Of a DNA stretch of 64,000 nt, positions 57,391 through 64,000 are shown piece by piece. The notes beneath the pieces are model-generated. The model saw only the letters and a list, made by a program, of their open reading frames with translations. It was not told the origin of the DNA and made no database searches. Each line of letters begins with the position of its first letter. The first letter of the stretch is position 1. A program made the translations under genes and the position numbers. The DNA is from an uncultured Collinsella sp. (GTDB lineage: Bacteria > Actinomycetota > Coriobacteriia > Coriobacteriales > Coriobacteriaceae), in NCBI GenBank assembly GCA_959601045.1, contig CAUGNZ010000003.1:35300-99299 (forward strand). Direction: 5' to 3'.

Positions 57391-57411
57391 TGCATTACAC
57401 CAGCATCATCC

Positions 57412-58701
57412 CTATAGACAAAATGCCGCATAAAGCGGAACAGACATAAGCCCATCATTCATTCCAAAGGGCTTAGTCGATAGCCTGATAAGGCGCACGC
57501 CCGGATGGGTCTTTTTAAGTGAGGACAGACTTCGAGATCTTGTGTTCTCCCCCGCCTTGACTTCAATCGCAGACAAGCATCCCTGCTTCTCTACTACAAA
57601 GTCGATTTCCGCACGATTATCTCGCGCCCAATAATGCAGTGGATAACCCATGGCTGAAAGCTGTTGGGCAACGTAGTTTTCGGTAAGTGCACCCATGAAT
57701 GTGCCGCCGATACCGGCAAGAATATCGGCGCGTTGAGCACCGGCCTTGGAGACCAGCAGCCCTGTATCCGCCTGATAGATTTTAAAAGCAGAAGGGTTAA
57801 CGAAGGCCTCTAAGGGGCTTTCGATCTGCCCGACTAGGCTGCAGCGCGCCACCGTACCCGACAATACAAGCCAATCGAGAGCATCTCCAAAGAGAGACGC
57901 ATTGCCCCCCGCTCGCACTACCTTGTATTGAAATTTACGATTCTCTTTGGCAAGCTGCTGTGGAATGGAATCGAAGCACGCACGCGTCTTTGCACTCAAG
58001 CGTTCATCAGCATATTTATTGGTGTCGGCGGAATATCCGTCGAGAATAATCCGATGCTTTTCGGCCACATCAATGATTGACTGATCATCGATGTACGTTT
58101 GGACCGCCTCGGGCATTCCGCCAACAACAAGATACTGTCGATAGAGCCCAAGCGCCTTTTCATGAAGGCTTGGCGCAAGAGGACCCATTATCTCGAATGA
58201 TGAGCGTATCTCGTCGACCAGCTGATCGTGCCCCATCGCCCAGAGAAACTCCTCGAAATCGAGTGGAGTCATCTCAATCAAGTCGGTCTTTCCGACGGGG
58301 AACGAATACGACTGATGGTTAATGGCAACCCCAAGAAGCGACCCGGCAGCCGCAACGTAATACTCGGGAGCATCTTCGCAAAAGTATTTAAGGGAAGTGA
58401 GCGCTTCCTCGCATGCCTGGATCTCGTCAATGAACAGTAAGGTTTTGCCAGGCACGATACGCTGTCCCGTACGAGCCTCGATCGCACGTACGATCGAATG
58501 AGGGTCAAGACCGCCCGAAAAATCCGCTCGCGCCGACCGGTCGTTCTCAAGATTAACGTAGACAACCGATTCGAAAAGATCCTGGGCGTACGTTCTGAGC
58601 AAATAGGTCTTGCCACACTGGCGCACGCCTTTGACCAGCAAAGGTTTTCTATCAGCTCTGTCTCGCCATTCCCTAAGGAGCTCGTCTGCCTTGCGACGCA
58701 T
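57412..58701 (-). CDS. AAA ATPase with DUF4143
   Basis: A 429-residue protein. Walker A is VKGVRQCGKTYLLR, Walker B LLFIDEIQACEEAL and a sensor-type AAAGSLLGV. The C-terminal DUF4143 half has a PD-(D/E)XK-like end (WARDNRAEIDFVVEKQ with SAIEVKAG). The family is widespread in gut bacteria, often mobile or defence-related, and its function is unproven. It begins at ATG 58701 with GAAGG upstream. Confidence 0.9.
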   Translation of the reverse strand: MRRKADELLREWRDRADRKPLLVKGVRQCGKTYLLRTYAQDLFESVVYVNLENDRSARADFSGGLDPHSIVRAIEARTGQRIVPGKTLLFIDEIQACEEALTSLKYFCEDAPEYYVAAAGSLLGVAINHQSYSFPVGKTDLIEMTPLDFEEFLWAMGHDQLVDEIRSSFEIMGPLAPSLHEKALGLYRQYLVVGGMPEAVQTYIDDQSIIDVAEKHRIILDGYSADTNKYADERLSAKTRACFDSIPQQLAKENRKFQYKVVRAGGNASLFGDALDWLVLSGTVARCSLVGQIESPLEAFVNPSAFKIYQADTGLLVSKAGAQRADILAGIGGTFMGALTENYVAQQLSAMGYPLHYWARDNRAEIDFVVEKQGCLSAIEVKAGENTRSRSLSSLKKTHPGVRLIRLSTKPFGMNDGLMSVPLYAAFCL

Positions 58702-58881
58702 ACGTAACCTTCCCTCATGAACTTCTATTTGACAATATTTTAACGCGGATTAATTTGTTTTCAGTTATTTTTCTGCGTTTAAAAATTGTTCTATACGGCA
58801 CTTGAGGGAATTCGCCCCTATCTCTCGGTAAGGACAGCAAGCATTTCCACCAACGCTGATTGCCATGCGTTCTTCTTGTCC

Positions 58882-59412
58882 TTAGGCAAGCTTGCGAGCG
58901 AGCTCTCGCACCTCTTTCAACTTGGGCGAGGATGCCATGCTGTCGCGCTCGGTCATACCGCTGATGGTGACAATGCCCTGGTCCTCCCACTTGCAGTACG
59001 CGCAGGTTGACTTGTACATAGCGATCGCCGCATCATAGACACCCTCGCTGTGGCTATCGAGTAAAAGGGCCGTCTTGGTGAACGGGAATCCCGTGGCACC
59101 GAAGGCGTACAGGCGGTCGATGGCGGTCTTTTCCTGCGCAGTGATATCAAACCAGTAGATAGGCGAAGCGAAGACAACCATGTCGGTGTCTTTCAGCGAC
59201 TCAATCACGTTGGCCATGTCATCCTTCTGCACGCAGACGCCCTCATGGGCGAAGCAGTAATGGCATCCCAAGCAGCCGGCGATCTTCTTGCTGGCAACGC
59301 GGATGACCTCGACCGTATGGCCGCCCTCACGCGCGGTCTCGGCAAACGCCTCGACCATGGTATCGGTATTAGCGCCCTTACGCGGGCTGCCGCTCAATAC
59401 AACGATATTCAT
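58882..59412 (-). CDS. Flavodoxin-like NAD(P)H-dependent FMN reductase
   Basis: A 176-residue flavodoxin-fold protein. IVVLSGSPRKGANTD is the FMN phosphate loop, and GCLGCHYCFAHEGVC is a Cys-rich loop seen in iron-sulfur or redox variants of the family. FASPIYWFDITAQEKTAIDR completes the FMN site. It reduces quinones, azo compounds or iron. It stands alone, 190 bp from the TetR gene. Confidence 0.88.
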   Translation of the reverse strand: MNIVVLSGSPRKGANTDTMVEAFAETAREGGHTVEVIRVASKKIAGCLGCHYCFAHEGVCVQKDDMANVIESLKDTDMVVFASPIYWFDITAQEKTAIDRLYAFGATGFPFTKTALLLDSHSEGVYDAAIAMYKSTCAYCKWEDQGIVTISGMTERDSMASSPKLKEVRELARKLA

Positions 59413-59610
59413 AGGATTCCCTCTCCCTCATGCTGCAGGCGCGCAGCATGCTTTCTTGTAACCAAAACGAATGGTGTTAATCAATCGCCAGCAGGCCATA
59501 TCTCTTGTTCAAGTTCCCTAAAGAAGCTCAAGACGATTGCGATTGCCTTATACAACGTCGAAAATCAAAGAGGGCCCATAGCAACGCCACCTACCTGAAA
59601 TGACATGCGG

Positions 59611-60171
59611 TCAAGACGAGCTACGAGGATCGTGACGAGCCGATACCGCCCGCATGCCCCCTTCGGAATAGGCGCTGAGCAGCTCCTGAGCGTGGGCAAA
59701 CTCGGGCCCTCGCCTCCAACCGAGCAGGCGGTTGACCGCGAGATTTCCCTGGACGTTGTGGACGAAGAGCAGATAGGCGTCCTCGCGCGAAAGCCCAGTC
59801 TCCTCCATGATCGAGGGAACCATCTGCTCGGCGCCGCGCTCGACGACGCGCTGTGCCACCCGGGCGTACGCGTCGTCATCCGAGTAGAGCAGATAATAGT
59901 CATCGTTTGCCGGCGGACGCTGGCAGAGGGCACCCGCCTCCGTTCCCTCGAGCGGCGGCACCGCCGCCAAGGCCTCGTCGATAAGCGCGTCGAGCAGGGC
60001 GAACTTGTCCTCGTAGTGCAGATAGAACGTGCCACGGTTGATATCGGCGCGGCGGCAGATATCCGCTACCGTCATCTTCGCGAAGCCGACCTCGGCCAGC
60101 AGCGCGAAGAACGCCTCCCGTATGACCGAGAGTGTATAGCGTCGGCGACGATCGATCTTCCCCGCTTCCAT
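59611..60171 (-). CDS. TetR family regulator, copy 1
   Basis: A 186-residue repressor. The N-terminal helix-turn-helix is clear (FFALLAEVGFAKMTVADICR then ADINRGTFYLHYEDK). The ligand domain ends PEFAHAQELLSAYSEGGM. It is divergent from the first sirtuin gene across 144 bp that carry its likely operators. It is about 85% identical by hand count to the second TetR at 62903 and of the same length. ATG 60171 has GGAGGG upstream. Confidence 0.92.
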   Translation of the reverse strand: MEAGKIDRRRRYTLSVIREAFFALLAEVGFAKMTVADICRRADINRGTFYLHYEDKFALLDALIDEALAAVPPLEGTEAGALCQRPPANDDYYLLYSDDDAYARVAQRVVERGAEQMVPSIMEETGLSREDAYLLFVHNVQGNLAVNRLLGWRRGPEFAHAQELLSAYSEGGMRAVSARHDPRSSS

Positions 60172-60213
60172 TACCCCTCCAATTGCAACGCTCGACAATG
60201 CCCGGCAAACGCT

Positions 60214-60295
60214 CGTTTATCGACAGCAGGCCGAAGCTGTTCATTGCTCTTAAGCAAATCGACATGGATACTTTTTTATAGACACCTGTTTATAA
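60214..60295. promoter_or_regulatory. Operator region of sirtuin operon 1
   Basis: Two motifs conserved in both TetR/sirtuin intergenic regions: CGTTTATCGACAG (60214-60226) and the palindrome-like TTATAGACACCTGTTTATAA (60276-60295; 16 of 20 positions symmetrical). TATAAT occurs at the 3' end of the second, so a repressor there would block the sirtuin promoter. Confidence 0.55.
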
Positions 60296-60315
60296 TAGCT
60301 GAAAGAAGGTATCCA

Positions 60316-61281
60316 TTGACCCTGTACGAGCAGCTCGTTATCGAGCTCACCAACCAATCGTTTTCCCTTCAGGCCGCCTACCGCAGCGGCGGCACGCCCT
60401 ATGAGCTGAGTGACCGCGAGCCCGAGCCCTACGACCAGCAAATCAGGGACTTCGCCCGCATGATCGAGGAAGCCGATTGCGTGCTGGTGGGCGGGGCCTC
60501 TGGGCTCTCCGCGGCGGGCGGCGGCGACTTCTATTACGAGGACAACGCAACCTATCGCAGGCATTTCGGCAAATTCGCCGAGCGCTACGGTTTCAAGGGC
60601 GCTTTCGAGGGGTCGTTCTACCGCTGGCCCACCGCCGAGGCGCGCTGGGGATACCTCGCCACCTTCCTCGACACCACGCTCAACGCCCCGCTGCGCAAGC
60701 CCTACAGGGACCTCGACGCCATTCTCGCCGAGAAGGATTTCTTCGTGCTCACCACCAACCAGGACACGCAGTTTGTGAAGCTCTACCCCTGGGAGAGGGT
60801 GGCAGAGATCCAAGGCGACCACCGCTTCTTTCAGTGCTCCCACTGTTGCACCGACGCGGTGTGGGATGCGGTCGAGCCGGTCTCCAACATGGTAGAGGCC
60901 ATGGGAGACGGCCTTGAGGTTCCGACAGAGCTCGTGCCGCGCTGCCCGCACTGCGGGGCAGAGGCGTTCCCCTGGGTTCGCGGCTACGGCAACTTCCTGC
61001 AGGGCGAGCTCTACGAGGAGCAGTACCACAAGGTGTCCGACTGGCTCGACGCGCACGCGCGGCAGAGGATCCTCTTCCTCGAGCTGGGCGTGGGCCGCAT
61101 GACGCCCGCGTTTATCCAGGAGCCGTTCTGGGCCCTCACGGCGCAGTTGTCGCAGGCTAGCTACATCGCCGTGAACAACGGGACGCAGTTTCTCCCCCGC
61201 GCGATCGAGGATCGGGGGCTCGCCGTTCGCGCCGACATCGCCGACGTGCTTGCCGACGTGCGCAAGACGCTGGGGAGGTAG
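60316..61281 (+). CDS. Sirtuin-like NAD-dependent protein 1 (class M-like)
   Basis: A 321-residue Sir2-fold protein starting at TTG 60316 with AAGG upstream. VLVGGASGLSAAGG (56-69) is the NAD loop, TTNQD (146-150) the ribose/nicotinamide site, Q166 (in IQGDH) stands where ordinary sirtuins have the catalytic His, and R222 (PWVR) is conserved. Zinc Cys are C174, C177, C210 and C213. LELGVGRMTP marks the C-terminal Rossmann part. The N118-Q137-R192 pattern of class M ADP-ribosyl sirtuins, as I recall it, fits the spacing. The operon with two paralogues suggests a shared target. Confidence 0.82.
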   Translation: MTLYEQLVIELTNQSFSLQAAYRSGGTPYELSDREPEPYDQQIRDFARMIEEADCVLVGGASGLSAAGGGDFYYEDNATYRRHFGKFAERYGFKGAFEGSFYRWPTAEARWGYLATFLDTTLNAPLRKPYRDLDAILAEKDFFVLTTNQDTQFVKLYPWERVAEIQGDHRFFQCSHCCTDAVWDAVEPVSNMVEAMGDGLEVPTELVPRCPHCGAEAFPWVRGYGNFLQGELYEEQYHKVSDWLDAHARQRILFLELGVGRMTPAFIQEPFWALTAQLSQASYIAVNNGTQFLPRAIEDRGLAVRADIADVLADVRKTLGR

Positions 61282-61284
61282 CGC

Positions 61285-61983
61285 ATGGAGACGGCGAAAG
61301 CAGTTCGCATAGGCAGGGCGCTAGCCGAAGCGGATCTTGTCATCATCGGCGCCAGCAACGGGCTGGACATGGCAGAGGGGCTCAACCTCTTCTGCGCCGA
61401 TGCTCATTTCCGAGAGGCGTACGGGGACCTCGCCCAGGCAGACGGCATCGGCTGCATACTGCAGGGGCTCGCCTCCCCGGATGCCAGCGTGCGACGCCGA
61501 TGGGCCGAGCGGTTCCATCAAAAGGAGTATCTCGAATATGAGCCCGGCTCGCTCATGAACGGGCTGCGGCGTCTTACGGAGCACGCCGACACCTTCGTGG
61601 TCACATGCAACATCGACGGGCACTTCGCGCGCGCCGGGTTCGACGAGGAGCGCGTGCTCGAGACTGAGGGGAGCACGCGCACGTCGGTTGACGAGCGGCG
61701 CCTCGCCCATCCAGACGCCCTCGCCATGACCCAGCTCGACGAGCTCGCGCGTCTTGTGCAAGCCCATCGCAACGGCAGGGTCACCATCCTCGAACTTGGC
61801 GTGGGACTGCATAACGGCGTCATAAAGCGCATGCTCGCCCAGATCGCGAACGCCTGCGAGCACGCCACCTACATCGTGTTCAACTACGGCCAGGCCATGG
61901 CGCCCGACGCTTCGTGCGAGACGATTCTCGTTGACGGCGATATGGCCCCGGCTTTCGAGGAGATCGCCCGATGCCACCCCTAG
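61285..61983 (+). CDS. Sirtuin-like protein 2 (zinc-ribbon-less)
   Basis: A 232-residue paralogue. It keeps the NAD loop (VIIGASNGLDMAEG), the CNID motif (N109) and LELGVGLHNGVIK. It lacks the zinc ribbon completely: the four Cys of the neighbours are absent. At the position of the catalytic residue it has Glu128 (LETEGS). It might be a catalytically dead partner subunit or a divergent NAD-binding enzyme. Three bases separate it from gene 1 and it overlaps gene 3 by 13 bases, so the three are co-translated. Confidence 0.78.
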   Translation: METAKAVRIGRALAEADLVIIGASNGLDMAEGLNLFCADAHFREAYGDLAQADGIGCILQGLASPDASVRRRWAERFHQKEYLEYEPGSLMNGLRRLTEHADTFVVTCNIDGHFARAGFDEERVLETEGSTRTSVDERRLAHPDALAMTQLDELARLVQAHRNGRVTILELGVGLHNGVIKRMLAQIANACEHATYIVFNYGQAMAPDASCETILVDGDMAPAFEEIARCHP

Positions 61984-62819
61984 AAAGAGAAGCGCGTAGG
62001 CTTCGAAGCCTTATCGACGATGCCGACGCCATCATCGTCGGCATCGGCTCGGGCATGTCGAGCGCCGCCGGGTTCAACCATTACAACCGCGCGGGCATGG
62101 CGCGCGCAGGAATGGCGGACTGGCAGCAAGCCTTTGGCTTCAAGAGCCTTTTCGACGGCTTCTACCACCTCTACCCCAGCCTCGAGCAGCAATGGGCCTA
62201 CTACGCGCGATATATCGATTTCATGCTGCGCGAGCCGACCTCGCAGCCCTATCTCGACCTACGGTCCCTCATCGGCCATAAGGACTACTTCATCCTGAGC
62301 ACCAATGTAGACACCCAGGTCGAGAAGACGTTTCCCACCGAGAGGATCTGCAACTATCAGGGAAGCTTCGCGCACCTTCAATGCAAGCAGCCATGCTGCG
62401 ACGAGCTCTTCGATGCGAGCCCCTACGTCGAGCGCATGCTCGCGGGCATGGCGGGGTTCGAGATCCGCAGCGAGGATGTCCCCCGATGCCCGCACTGCGG
62501 CTGGCAGCTTGTGCCGTGGGTGCGCGACGACACGTTTCTGCAGGGTGCGGCATGGCGCGAGAGCCTCGGACGATACGAGCGCTTCGTGCGCGAGCGCAGC
62601 GATCGCCGCGTGCTGTTGCTGGAGCTCGGCGTGGGCGAGATGACCCCCGGCATCATCACGCTCCCGTTCTGGAGCATGACCGCGAAGCTGCCGGATGCGC
62701 ACCTTTTGAGCGTAAACATCTCGGGCGGCTCGGCTCCGCTGCAGCTTGGAAGCAAGGCAGGGGCGATCCAGGCCGATTTGGGCGCCCTGCTCTCGGTGGC
62801 GCGGGCAGGTGGCGAGTAA
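61971..62819 (+). CDS. Sirtuin-like NAD-dependent protein 3 (class M-like)
   Basis: A 282-residue Sir2-fold protein. IIVGIGSGMSSAAGF (21-35) is the NAD loop, STNVDTQ (N112) and Q130 (in NYQGS) replace the usual NID/HG pair, R185 (PWVR) is present, and zinc Cys include C138, C142 or C143, C173 and C176. LELGVGEMTPGI and SVNISGG close the Rossmann fold. It lacks the roughly 40-residue N-terminal extension of protein 1. GAGGAG lies upstream within gene 2. A terminator follows. Confidence 0.82.
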   Translation: MPPLEREARRLRSLIDDADAIIVGIGSGMSSAAGFNHYNRAGMARAGMADWQQAFGFKSLFDGFYHLYPSLEQQWAYYARYIDFMLREPTSQPYLDLRSLIGHKDYFILSTNVDTQVEKTFPTERICNYQGSFAHLQCKQPCCDELFDASPYVERMLAGMAGFEIRSEDVPRCPHCGWQLVPWVRDDTFLQGAAWRESLGRYERFVRERSDRRVLLLELGVGEMTPGIITLPFWSMTAKLPDAHLLSVNISGGSAPLQLGSKAGAIQADLGALLSVARAGGE

Positions 62820-62854
62820 CGCGGAGCGGTAGACGCGCAATGAGGTTTTAGCCG

Positions 62855-62884
62855 CAGCCTCCGAACGAGAGGGCTCGGAGGCTG
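62855..62884. terminator. Terminator between sirtuin operon 1 and TetR copy 2
   Basis: CAGCCTCCGA (62855-62864) and TCGGAGGCTG (62875-62884) are perfect 10-bp arms between convergent genes. Confidence 0.75.
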
Positions 62885-62902
62885 GTATTCCTGAATCGCA
62901 GG

Positions 62903-63463
62903 TCACGATGGGTTATCGGAATCGCGAAGAGCGGATACCGCCAGTAAGCCCCCTTCGGAATAGGCGTTGAGCAGCTCCTGGGCATGGGCGAACTCGGGAC
63001 CTCGTCTCCAGCCGAGCAGGCGGTTGACGGCCAGATTGCCCTGGACGTTGTGGACGAAGAGCAGGAAGGCGTCTTCGCGTGAAAGCCCTGTTTTCTCCAT
63101 GACCCAGGGAACCATCTGCTCCGCTCCGCGTTCTATGACGCGCTGGGCTACGCGAGCGTATGCGTCGCTGTCCGAATAAAGCAGGCGATAATCGTCGTCT
63201 GCCGGCGGACGCTGGCAAAGCGTTGCCGATTCAACCCCCTCAAGCGGGGGAGCCGCTGCCAATGCCTCGTCGATAAGCGCATCGAGCAGCGCGTACTTAT
63301 CCTCGTAACGCAGATAGAACGTTCCCCGGTTGATCTCGGCGCGGCGGCAGATGTCCGCCACCGTCATCTTCGCGAAGCCGACCTCGGCCAGCAGCGCGAA
63401 GAACGCCTCCCGTATGACCGAGAGGGTGTAGCGCCGCCGGCGGTCGATCTTGGTTTCTCCCAT
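62903..63463 (-). CDS. TetR family regulator, copy 2
   Basis: A 186-residue near-duplicate of the regulator at 59611 (about 158 of 186 residues identical by hand count); the DNA-binding helices are identical but for Asp/Glu and His/Arg changes. It probably recognises the same operator. It is divergent from a truncated sirtuin gene. ATG 63463 follows GGAGAGG; an extension to 63604 is not supported. Confidence 0.92.
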   Translation of the reverse strand: MGETKIDRRRRYTLSVIREAFFALLAEVGFAKMTVADICRRAEINRGTFYLRYEDKYALLDALIDEALAAAPPLEGVESATLCQRPPADDDYRLLYSDSDAYARVAQRVIERGAEQMVPWVMEKTGLSREDAFLLFVHNVQGNLAVNRLLGWRRGPEFAHAQELLNAYSEGGLLAVSALRDSDNPS

Positions 63464-63506
63464 CGCCTCTCCAATCTGAGTCGTTTGACAATGTCCAGTA
63501 GCTGTT

Positions 63507-63580
63507 CGTTTATCGACAGGTGCACGCGTTTGTTCATTGCCCCTGCGAAAATCAACAAGGATACTGTTTATAGACACCTG
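63507..63580. promoter_or_regulatory. Operator region of locus 2
   Basis: The first locus's motifs recur: CGTTTATCGACAG (63507-63519) and TTATAGACACCTG (63568-63580). The second has a changed right half (TTTTTTATAG in place of TTTATAATAG). Spacing to the start codon is similar. Confidence 0.5.
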
Positions 63581-63606
63581 TTTTTTATAGCTGAAAGGGA
63601 GCATGG

Positions 63607-63807
63607 ATGACCCTGTGCGAGAAGCTCGGCATCGGGCTTGTCAGCCGATCGTTTTCCCATCGGGCCGTCTATCGAAACGGCGGCACGTCATACGATTTGA
63701 GCGATTGCGAGCCTGCTGCTTGCAAGCAAGATATCGAGGCTTTTGCCCGCAAGGTGGGGGAGGCTGATTGCGTGTTTACGGGAGAGGCAGGTAGGCAGGC
63801 GTTATGA
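63607..63807 (+). pseudogene. Truncated sirtuin-like gene
   Basis: A 66-residue frame beginning MTLCEKLGIGLVSRSFSHRA, matching the N-terminus of the sirtuin at 60316 (about half of the first 58 residues identical). It breaks off at VFTGEAGRQAL just where the NAD loop should start, so it cannot be a working sirtuin. The stop overlaps the ATG of the radical-SAM gene. This looks like a recombination or insertion junction near 63785. Confidence 0.75.
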
Positions 63808-64000
63808 GCATCTGCATCAAAAATCAGATTCAGAATATGAATATCGTCATCGGCTGCACGGTGGGGTGTCCATATTGCTATGCCCGTAACAATGTGAAAC
63901 GTTGGCATATGATTGACGACTTCGCTGATCCTGCGTTCTTCCCGAGCAAGCTCAAGATGATGGAAAAGAAACGCCCGCAGAACTTTCTTCTTACCGGCAT
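63804..64000 (+). CDS. Radical SAM protein (partial, 3' end beyond window)
   Basis: 65 codons visible, starting MSICIKNQIQNMNIVIG. CTVGCPYCYARNNVKR supplies the CxxxCxxC cluster motif binding the 4Fe-4S that activates SAM. Text such as KLKMMEKKRPQNFLLTG resembles mobile-pair radical SAM protein A proteins, as I recall them, which often move together with a second rSAM gene. It is fused in translation to the truncated sirtuin (ATGA overlap), so it may be part of an inserted cassette. Confidence 0.75.
   Translation, partial: MSICIKNQIQNMNIVIGCTVGCPYCYARNNVKRWHMIDDFADPAFFPSKLKMMEKKRPQNFLLTG

Overview
The window looks like chromosomal DNA of a gut Coriobacteriia, most probably Collinsella. The grounds are GC-rich DNA with strongly GC-biased third positions, an obligate-anaerobe redox gene set, and an actinobacterial-type LAxTG surface protein beside a LuxR-type regulator. 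The genus is inferred from gene content; no marker such as 16S rRNA is present. I found no rRNA, tRNA or CRISPR array.

Layout. 1-7.5 kb, mostly minus strand: a UvrA2-like ATPase (runs off the left edge), an AAA ATPase frameshifted in its Walker A motif, a Tet(M)-like translational GTPase, a GNAT acetyltransferase and RsmJ. 7.5-13.6 kb: small membrane proteins, RlmA-like methyltransferase, MATE exporter, LysR regulator with a divergent DMT transporter, uracil-DNA glycosylase. 13.6-21.5 kb: SDR and VUT (queuosine-precursor-type) transporter, release factor 3, a GntR-ABC-permease operon, a ClC-like channel, a LOG-family protein and a K+ channel. 21.6-28.2 kb: two convergent hybrid sensor kinases, one with two fused solute-binding domains and one with a separate solute-binding lipoprotein gene, around an FMN-binding protein. 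28.3-35.2 kb: MalY-like lyase, TrmO, an XRE/zinc-ribbon/TipAS regulator, glutaredoxin, a small toxin-antitoxin-like pair between two copies of a 55-bp palindrome, a tRNA-dihydrouridine synthase and two membrane proteins. 35.2-44.6 kb: a very large MacB-like ABC protein, a CoA-disulfide reductase/rhodanese fusion with a truncated rhodanese ahead of it, a CD1871A/polyferredoxin/TlpA redox operon, and a divergent two-component system. 44.6-57.4 kb: a GMP synthase without its glutaminase domain, LuxR regulator and 1455-residue surface protein, a lipoprotein, and a divergent second type IIA topoisomerase pair. 57.4-64 kb: DUF4143 ATPase, flavodoxin-like reductase, and a TetR-controlled operon of three consecutive sirtuin-like genes, followed by a second TetR copy with a truncated sirtuin overlapped by a radical-SAM gene (cut by the right edge).

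The most promising unusual system is this sirtuin locus (59.6-64 kb). Two of the three proteins carry Gln where ordinary sirtuins have the catalytic His, as in class M ADP-ribosylating sirtuins. The middle one has lost the zinc ribbon and has Glu at that place. The regulator and promoter region are duplicated about 3.3 kb downstream.

Intergenic regions carry several families of long inverted repeats, many with a GGGAC/GTCCC core, and a two-hairpin composite repeat. Together they suggest a dispersed palindromic repeat system in this genome.
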